Shown here piece after piece: positions 7,731 to 12,579 of a DNA stretch of 12,579 bases; the first letter of the stretch is position 1; each line of letters opens with the position of its first letter. Under the pieces are notes generated by a model that was not told the origin of the DNA, did no database searches, and saw only the letters and a program-made list of their open reading frames with translations. Made by a program: the position numbers and the translations under genes. Source of the DNA: Desulfobacterales bacterium (GTDB lineage Bacteria > Desulfobacterota > Desulfobacteria > Desulfobacterales > BuS5); contig JAERRQ010000209.1 of the NCBI GenBank assembly GCA_016735355.1, positions 1 through 12,579 on the forward strand, written 5' to 3'.

Positions 7731-9113
7731 ATGAATTATTTAAAAAAAATAAATAGCTATTCTTATAATATATTCAAATTTCAGCAATCCGGAATCTGGC
7801 AAATTCGGCTGTCTGATCAATCCCCAGTAAAACGATTGATCATAAAATCTTTACAAATTATTCTGATGACTATCCGCGGTTTTAACAAAGACAAGTGTTA
7901 TTTAATGGCCTCTGCCTTAACCTTCTGGTCTTTGTTATCAATTGTGCCGGTTGCAGCCCTGGCATTTGGGATTGCTAGCGGATTCGGATTCAAACAACTG
8001 CTTGAAAGACTGCTACTGGAAAAAATGCCCGGGCAGGAGGAGGTAATTTTACAAGTAGTCGATTTTTCAAATTCGTTACTGGAGAAGACAAAGGGAGGCC
8101 TTATAGCCGGTATAGGTGTTTTATTTCTTTTCTGGGCTGTTATAAAAGTATTGGGGAATATTGAACAGTCCTTTAATGATATCTGGAAGTTAGATAAATC
8201 CAGAACCTTGGTCCGCAAAATTGGAGATTATCTTTCATTGATGATTATCTGTCCCTTTATTTTTATAGTATCCAGCTCCGTTACCCTTTTTATAACAACC
8301 AGGATAACCCAGCTTACCGAAAGAATTGCTCTGCTCGGTATAATCAGTCCCCTTATATTTTTCAGTTTCAAGCTGGCCCCATATATTTTGATATGGGTAC
8401 TTTTTACATTCATTTATATGATAATGCCTAATACCAGGGTGAATTTCAGTTCCGGTCTGCTGGGCGGAATTGTGGCAGGCACTCTTTACCAGTTGATCCA
8501 GCGGGGATATATCACATTCCAGATTGGTGTATCCAATTATAATGCTATATACGGGAGTTTTGCAGCATTACCCATGTTTTTGCTTTGGCTTCAAATCAGT
8601 TGGCTGGTTGTTCTTGCAGGTACGGAATTATCCTATGCTCACCAGAGTCTTGATAAAAATAACTTTGAACCGGATGCCGGAGAAATAAGTCTGACTTTCA
8701 AAAGATTATTAGCGCTTCAGATCGTTCATCTTCTAGTAAAAAATTTCTCCATGTGCAAGGAGCCTTTAGCAAAAGCCCAGCTATCAGAATCACTTGGGGC
8801 GCCGGAAAAAATTGTTTCAAGTCTGCTTGGCGAACTTATGGATTGCAAAATCGTTTCCTGTGTTTGTTATGATGATGGAGAGATTGCAGCATATCAGCCG
8901 GCAGTGGATATACGCAAATTGTCAATCTCTTATATTCTGAATGCTATGGACAAACAGGGGATTGATGACATACCATTAAAAAAGAGTCATGGATTTGATG
9001 TGTTGTCCCAATCATTAAAAACCATGAAGGAGGCTTTAGAGCAATCCGGGGCCAACATTCTGCTTATGGATCTTGAATATCCTCAAACTAATAGGGATAA
9101 CTATATAAAATAA
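7731..9113 (+). CDS. YihY/BrkB-family inner-membrane protein with C-terminal winged-helix-like extension
   Basis: The protein is 460 residues. About six membrane helices (roughly 57-80, 121-143, 167-190, 202-232, 238-257 and 273-302) carry the family signatures: an ALTFWSLLSIVP first helix (62-73), a FNDIWKL stretch (148-154), and the YGSFAALPMFLLWLQ to GTELSYAHQ segment (274-305). Residues about 320-445 are soluble and include a helix-turn-helix-like stretch (346-378), as in the longer members of the family. The family was once wrongly called RNase BN; its molecular role is still unsettled (a transporter or channel has been proposed). The ATG at 7731 has no visible ribosome-binding site, and a TATAAT only 13 nt upstream would leave a very short leader, so the true start may lie inside, for example the ATG at 7866. 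Its stop overlaps the nadA start as TAATG. Confidence 0.88.
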   Translation: MNYLKKINSYSYNIFKFQQSGIWQIRLSDQSPVKRLIIKSLQIILMTIRGFNKDKCYLMASALTFWSLLSIVPVAALAFGIASGFGFKQLLERLLLEKMPGQEEVILQVVDFSNSLLEKTKGGLIAGIGVLFLFWAVIKVLGNIEQSFNDIWKLDKSRTLVRKIGDYLSLMIICPFIFIVSSSVTLFITTRITQLTERIALLGIISPLIFFSFKLAPYILIWVLFTFIYMIMPNTRVNFSSGLLGGIVAGTLYQLIQRGYITFQIGVSNYNAIYGSFAALPMFLLWLQISWLVVLAGTELSYAHQSLDKNNFEPDAGEISLTFKRLLALQIVHLLVKNFSMCKEPLAKAQLSESLGAPEKIVSSLLGELMDCKIVSCVCYDDGEIAAYQPAVDIRKLSISYILNAMDKQGIDDIPLKKSHGFDVLSQSLKTMKEALEQSGANILLMDLEYPQTNRDNYIK

Positions 9114-10159
9114 TGTATAACAATATTAATGAAGAAGAAATTATAAAACGTATAAAAAAGATCAAGAAAAAACTTGGGGAAGAACTTGTAATACTGACCC
9201 ACCATTATCAGAGGAAAGAAATCGTATACCTTGGTGATTATGGGGGGGACTCTTTTGCTCTGTCCCGGCAGGCGGCAATGGATAATGATGCCGGTTTTAT
9301 TATTTTTTGCGGGGTTAATTTTATGGCTGAAAGCGCTGAAATCCTTTCCCAGCCCCATCAGACAGTCCAAATTCCGGATCTTGATGCCGGTTGCTGGATG
9401 GCTAATATGGCCGATATTTCCATTGTTGACGAGTCCTGGGAACAGGCAGTATCGGTTATAGGGGAAGATAAGATAACACCTGTTGTTTACATGAACGCCG
9501 ATGCGGTGGTAAAGGATTTTTGTGGAAAAAACGGAGGCATCATATGCACATCCTCGAATGCACCTGAAGCCCTTAAGTGGAGTTTTAACAGGCGTGAAAA
9601 AATTTTCTTTTTTCCTGACAAACACCTTGGCCGTAACACCGGCAACAGATTGGGCATTCCTCCTGAAGAGGTTATAATATGGAATCCTGAAACGCCATTT
9701 GGCGGGAACACCAAAGAGGCTATCAAAAAGGCCAAAATTATCTTATGGGAGGGTTATTGCCTGGTACATACCCGTTTTCAGGTTGAAGATATTTTAAAAA
9801 TGAGAAACAAATTCCCGGATGCAAAAGTTGTTGTTCACCCTGAATGTCCACAGGAAGTGGTAGGAGCAGCCGATGCCGCCGGTTCAACCAGTTTTATTGT
9901 AAATTATGTGGACCAGGCACCTGCAGGTGCAACAATTGTAATCGGCACTGAAATCAATCTGATAGACCGTCTTGCCTTTGAATATCCTGAAAAAAAAATA
10001 CTTGCACTCAAACATTCTCTCTGTCCCAACATGTCTAAAATAACTCTTCAGAAGCTTTTATGGTCTCTGGAAAATGTGGGAAAGGTCAATGTTATAAAAG
10101 TGCCGGACAAAATAAAAAAGGGCGCAAAAAAAGCGCTGGATAGAATGCTTACATTATGA
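9113..10159 (+). CDS. nadA: Quinolinate synthase
   Basis: The protein is 348 residues. It condenses iminoaspartate with dihydroxyacetone phosphate to quinolinate in de novo NAD synthesis, using an oxygen-sensitive 4Fe-4S cluster. The expected three ligands are C94 (DAGCWMA), C216 (EGYCLVH) and C304 (CPNMSKIT). The substrate-binding LTHHYQ near the N-terminus (28-33), the FCGVNFMAE segment and HPECP (242-246) are all present. The start overlaps the stop of the BrkB-family gene by one base (TAATG), and thiG follows after 16 bp. NadB (aspartate oxidase or dehydrogenase) and NadC are not in the window. Everything expected of an active enzyme is present. Confidence 0.97.
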   Translation: MYNNINEEEIIKRIKKIKKKLGEELVILTHHYQRKEIVYLGDYGGDSFALSRQAAMDNDAGFIIFCGVNFMAESAEILSQPHQTVQIPDLDAGCWMANMADISIVDESWEQAVSVIGEDKITPVVYMNADAVVKDFCGKNGGIICTSSNAPEALKWSFNRREKIFFFPDKHLGRNTGNRLGIPPEEVIIWNPETPFGGNTKEAIKKAKIILWEGYCLVHTRFQVEDILKMRNKFPDAKVVVHPECPQEVVGAADAAGSTSFIVNYVDQAPAGATIVIGTEINLIDRLAFEYPEKKILALKHSLCPNMSKITLQKLLWSLENVGKVNVIKVPDKIKKGAKKALDRMLTL

Positions 10160-10175
10160 ATAAAGGTAGAACAAA

Positions 10176-10961
10176 TTGACAAAATTACCATGTCTTAAAA
10201 TAGCGAACCGAACTTTTGAATCACGCCTCCTCATGGGAACCGGGAAATTTTCTTCCAATGATGTCATGAAAGAGGCCATTGCTGCTTCCGGAACTGAAAT
10301 AGTTACCGTTGCACTTCGCAGGGCCGATTTGTCAAATCCGGATAATAATATTATCGGGGCGATAGATACTGACAAATATCTTCTTCTACCTAATACAAGC
10401 GGCGCCCGTGATGCTGATGAGGCCGTACGTTTAGCCCGTATTGCGAGAGCAGCCGGATGCGAACCCTGGATAAAACTTGAAGTAACCCCTGATCCTTATT
10501 ATCTTCTCCCTGATCCCATAGAGACGCTTAAAGCAGCCGAGATACTGGTAAAAGAAGGCTTTATTGTGCTCCCCTACATTAATGCGGATCCCGTACTGGC
10601 AAAACGGCTTGAAGATGCAGGTACTGCTACTGTCATGCCTTTAGGATCGCCGATCGGGACAAATAGGGGACTTAAAACCGCTGATTCCATACGCATCATT
10701 ATAGATCAGGCTCAGATACCGGTCGTGGTTGACGCAGGGCTCGGCGCACCGTCACACGCTTCTCAAGCCATGGAGATGGGAGCGGATGCAGTGCTTGTTA
10801 ACACTGCAATTGCAGTCGCCTCAGACCCCATAGGCATGGCCAATGCTTTCAGACTGGGTGTTGAGGCCGGATTTACAGCCTGCATGGCCGGATTAGGCAA
10901 AGAAAAAATTAAGGCTGAAGCAAGTTCACCTTTGACAGGATTTCTCAGGAACAATTCATAA
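10176..10961 (+). CDS. thiG: Thiazole synthase
   Basis: The protein is 261 residues with a TIM-barrel fold. ThiG builds the thiazole phosphate ring of thiamine from 1-deoxyxylulose-5-phosphate, dehydroglycine and ThiS thiocarboxylate. The Schiff-base lysine is K100 in WIKLEV, with E102 and D186 as the companion active-site acids. The phosphate-binding [10 protein letters not shown] (157-166) and [13 protein letters not shown] (183-195) segments are intact. The start is TTG at 10176 with an AAAGG about 9 nt upstream; the first in-frame ATG (residue 20) would remove the conserved first strand, so TTG is preferred. It follows nadA by 16 bp and overlaps thiH by one base. The usual neighbour thiS is not adjacent. 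Confidence 0.97.
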   Translation: MTKLPCLKIANRTFESRLLMGTGKFSSNDVMKEAIAASGTEIVTVALRRADLSNPDNNIIGAIDTDKYLLLPNTSGARDADEAVRLARIARAAGCEPWIKLEVTPDPYYLLPDPIETLKAAEILVKEGFIVLPYINADPVLAKRLEDAGTATVMPLGSPIGTNRGLKTADSIRIIIDQAQIPVVVDAGLGAPSHASQAMEMGADAVLVNTAIAVASDPIGMANAFRLGVEAGFTACMAGLGKEKIKAEASSPLTGFLRNNS

Positions 10962-12076
10962 TGAGCTTTGCCGACAAAATAAAAGGATATAACTGGGATA
11001 CCGTCAAATCGGCTATCCTCGCAAAAACAGCCGATGACGTGAGACGTGCTCTTTATACGGACATAAGAACATATAATGATCTCCTTGCTCTTCTTTCTCC
11101 TGCGGCCGAACCTTTTATAGAAGATATGGCCCAACAGGCTCACAGGACAACCTTACGTAGGTTTGGCAAAATAATCCAGATGTATGCGCCTCTATATGTT
11201 TCAAACAAATGCTCCAATTCGTGCCTTTATTGTGGATTTAACCGTACAAATAAAATAGATCGAAAAACACTTACGGAAAAAGAAGTAATGCAGGAGGCGG
11301 AAACCATTTACAATTCGGGCTTTAGACATATTCTCCTCGTAAGCGGGGAAGCCCCGAAAGATGTACCGGTTTCTTACTTTTGTCGTATTGCCCAAAGTTT
11401 AAAAATTTTTTTCTCATCCATCTCGATTGAAATTTATCCCATGGATACAGAGGAATACAAATCTCTAATTAAAAGCGGCGTAGACGGTTTAACTGTTTAC
11501 CAGGAGACCTACAATAGAACAACCTATCGACAAGTGCATCCGGCAGGGAAAAAGCGTGATTACAAATGGCGACTTATGACGCCGGACAGGGGCGGAATAG
11601 CCGGATTCAGGCGTATTAACATAGGCGCTCTGCTTGGGTTGTCGGACTGGAGAGTTGAGGGTGCTTTCACAGGACTGCATGCCATCTACCTTATGCGAAA
11701 ATACTGGCAAAGCCTTATTTCTATTTCCTTTCCCAGGCTGCGCCCGGCAACAGGCGGATATGAGCCTGATTATCCTGTAAATGATTCAGCCCTGGCACAG
11801 CTTATATGCGCTTTCAGGCTCTTACTGCCGGATGCCGGACTGGTAATATCCACCAGGGAGCCGGAGCTACTGAGAAATAACCTGATGCCTTTGGGAATTA
11901 CCCAGATGAGCGCTGGAAGCAGAACTTCTCCAGGCGGATATTCCCTGGAAGCACATGCTGATAATCAATTTGAGATATCCGATATAAGGTCTCCGGAAGA
12001 TGTTGCAAGAATGATAACCTCAAGCGGTTATGAACCTGTCTGGAAAGACTGGGACAAAGCCTTCCTGGAAGGATAA
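10961..12076 (+). CDS. thiH: 2-iminoacetate (dehydroglycine) synthase, radical SAM
   Basis: The protein is 371 residues, close to the 377 of E. coli ThiH. It cleaves tyrosine with S-adenosylmethionine to give dehydroglycine and p-cresol; dehydroglycine feeds ThiG. This is the oxygen-sensitive route, as opposed to glycine oxidase ThiO, and fits an anaerobe. The radical SAM cluster motif CxxxCxxC is C84, C88 and C91 (NKCSNSCLYCGF). The GEAP segment (about 129-132), the LTVYQETYN substrate region and the C-terminal MSAGSRTSPGGY motif, typical of the ThiH/BATS domain, are all present. The ATG shares one base with the thiG stop (TAATG). The stop codon at 12074-12076 coincides with the outer end of a repeat element, but the protein already ends at the usual VWKDWD tail, so it is probably full length. 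Confidence 0.97.
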   Translation: MSFADKIKGYNWDTVKSAILAKTADDVRRALYTDIRTYNDLLALLSPAAEPFIEDMAQQAHRTTLRRFGKIIQMYAPLYVSNKCSNSCLYCGFNRTNKIDRKTLTEKEVMQEAETIYNSGFRHILLVSGEAPKDVPVSYFCRIAQSLKIFFSSISIEIYPMDTEEYKSLIKSGVDGLTVYQETYNRTTYRQVHPAGKKRDYKWRLMTPDRGGIAGFRRINIGALLGLSDWRVEGAFTGLHAIYLMRKYWQSLISISFPRLRPATGGYEPDYPVNDSALAQLICAFRLLLPDAGLVISTREPELLRNNLMPLGITQMSAGSRTSPGGYSLEAHADNQFEISDIRSPEDVARMITSSGYEPVWKDWDKAFLEG

Positions 12077-12314
12077 CCGTTCACGGTTGTCGGTTTACAG
12101 TTAACGGTTAAAAAACATAGCAAAACTCGAATTCTAAACTGGGAATCAAAAGTTTGCTTTTACAAGGCTCTGTGTAAAAGGTTCCCAAATTTTGCATGGT
12201 AACCCAGATTGTAACGGATGATCGAAGTTTAATGATTGAAATATTTTAGGTATAAATTTCAAAATTTTTGATTTTTTCAACCGTGAACTGATAACTGTAA
12301 ACCGTGAACGGTTA
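12074..12314. mobile_element. MITE-like element with heptamer-built inverted ends
   Basis: The outer 15 bp are perfect inverted repeats: TAACCGTTCACGGTT at 12074-12088 and its exact reverse complement at 12300-12314. Each end arm is 35 bp made of five consecutive heptamers of the form NNCNGTT (12075-12109), or their complement starting AAC (12279-12313). The element has no coding capacity. Both ends finish in TA, which would fit the TA target duplication of Tc1/mariner or IS630-type elements (inference). The left TA and next A form the thiH stop codon. The interior is AT-rich with a stem-loop at 12141-12186, and a 12-bp AAATATTTCAAT just outside the right end (12316-12327) is the inverse of an internal copy (12235-12246). 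No transposase is in the window. Confidence 0.6.
12141..12186. repeat. Stem-loop inside the MITE-like element
   Basis: CTTTTACA (12157-12164) pairs with TGTAAAAG (12173-12180) around an 8-nt loop. An outer GGGAA (12141-12145) can pair with TTCCC (12182-12186) after a bulge. There is no T-run after it, so it is a structural feature of the element rather than a convincing terminator for thiH. Confidence 0.5.
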
Positions 12315-12327
12315 CAAATATTTCAAT

Positions 12328-12491
12328 ACATCACTCATGGCATATATGCAAGTTACTACCTTCACTACCTCGCAGTAATCTCCTTGCCTTCGGCTATTAA
12401 TCCATGCTAAATTTTCACGTAACACAGGAATACTTAGGGAACTTACGGGGGATTTTAACCCCATAAGCTCACGCCCGTGCCGGGCGTACAC
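12328..12491 (-). mobile_element. Probable 5' fragment of a group II intron (domain I), truncated
   Basis: Read on the minus strand from 12491 the sequence opens with GTGTACGCCCGG, close to the GTGYG start of group II introns. Next come a 7-bp GC-rich hairpin (ACGCCCG with CGGGCGT, plus-strand 12471-12487), GTGAGCTTATGGGG with its pairing partner CCCC, and a GAAGGCAAGGAG segment followed by a short hairpin around TGCGAGG and then GTGAAGG. This order matches what I recall of domain I in bacterial RT-type introns. About 165 nt are present; the fragment stops at or near the repeat element, and the reverse transcriptase and the domain V/VI region are missing, so it cannot splice. Its inner edge near 12328 is uncertain. 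Recognition is by pattern only. Confidence 0.45.
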
Positions 12492-12579
12492 AAATTATTT
12501 TATAGGACAGGCAGGGTCGGCGCATTTTTGTCATTCTCATATTTTGATATACAAAAGGCGGGCTTAAAAATGGAAAAAA

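Noticed and set aside
12074..12186. Intrinsic terminator for the nadA-thiG-thiH operon
   Set aside because: The hairpins after thiH belong to the repeat element and none is followed by a T-run in the operon's direction.
12570..12579. ATG at 12570 as the start of a gene continuing past the window
   Set aside because: Only three codons are visible, the upstream purine stretch is weak and no correctly spaced promoter boxes precede it, so it cannot be supported.

Overview
The window suggests a strictly or mostly anaerobic Deltaproteobacterium in the broad sense (Desulfobacterota, probably Desulfobacterales). The base composition is AT-leaning, GTG and TTG starts occur, and the gene mix fits that group: an HDOD protein with a zinc ribbon, a CheX/FliN fusion, single-domain response regulators, a TraB-family membrane protein and Fe-S-dependent NadA and ThiH. 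The taxonomic call is inference from gene content; no marker such as rRNA is present.

Left part (1-3520). A truncated HDOD signalling protein and a CbbQ/NorQ-type MoxR AAA+ ATPase are read on the minus strand. Divergent to them is a TraB/PrgY-family membrane protein on the plus strand. A single-domain CheY-like response regulator on the minus strand then converges on traB. It has a strong sigma70-type promoter and an AT-rich hairpin directly beside its ribosome-binding site. The intergenic gap between the two convergent genes holds a perfect 10-bp inverted repeat with a long spacer.

Centre (3680-7232). A compact minus-strand operon reads tadA, purA, a small membrane protein and then a large CheX-CheX-SpoA(FliN) fusion. 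tadA and purA overlap by 13 nt, and the small membrane protein and the fusion are one base apart. The operon therefore combines tRNA editing and AMP synthesis with a probable CheY-P phosphatase/switch-type protein. The lone response regulator lies immediately downstream under its own promoter and is a natural candidate substrate.

Right part (7296-12076). A promoter built on a 13-bp tandem duplication precedes a small four-cysteine protein. A plus-strand operon follows: a YihY/BrkB-family membrane protein, nadA (quinolinate synthase), thiG and thiH. The genes are joined by TAATG stop/start overlaps or a 16-nt gap. NadA and ThiH are both 4Fe-4S enzymes of cofactor synthesis. The sulfur carrier ThiS and its activator ThiF are not in the window, and no TPP riboswitch is visible.

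Right end (12074-12579). This is non-coding mobile debris. A 241-bp MITE-like element starts on the thiH stop codon itself; each of its inverted ends is built of five heptamers. Abutting it on the minus strand is what looks like the 5' part of a group II intron, cut off before its catalytic 3' domains.
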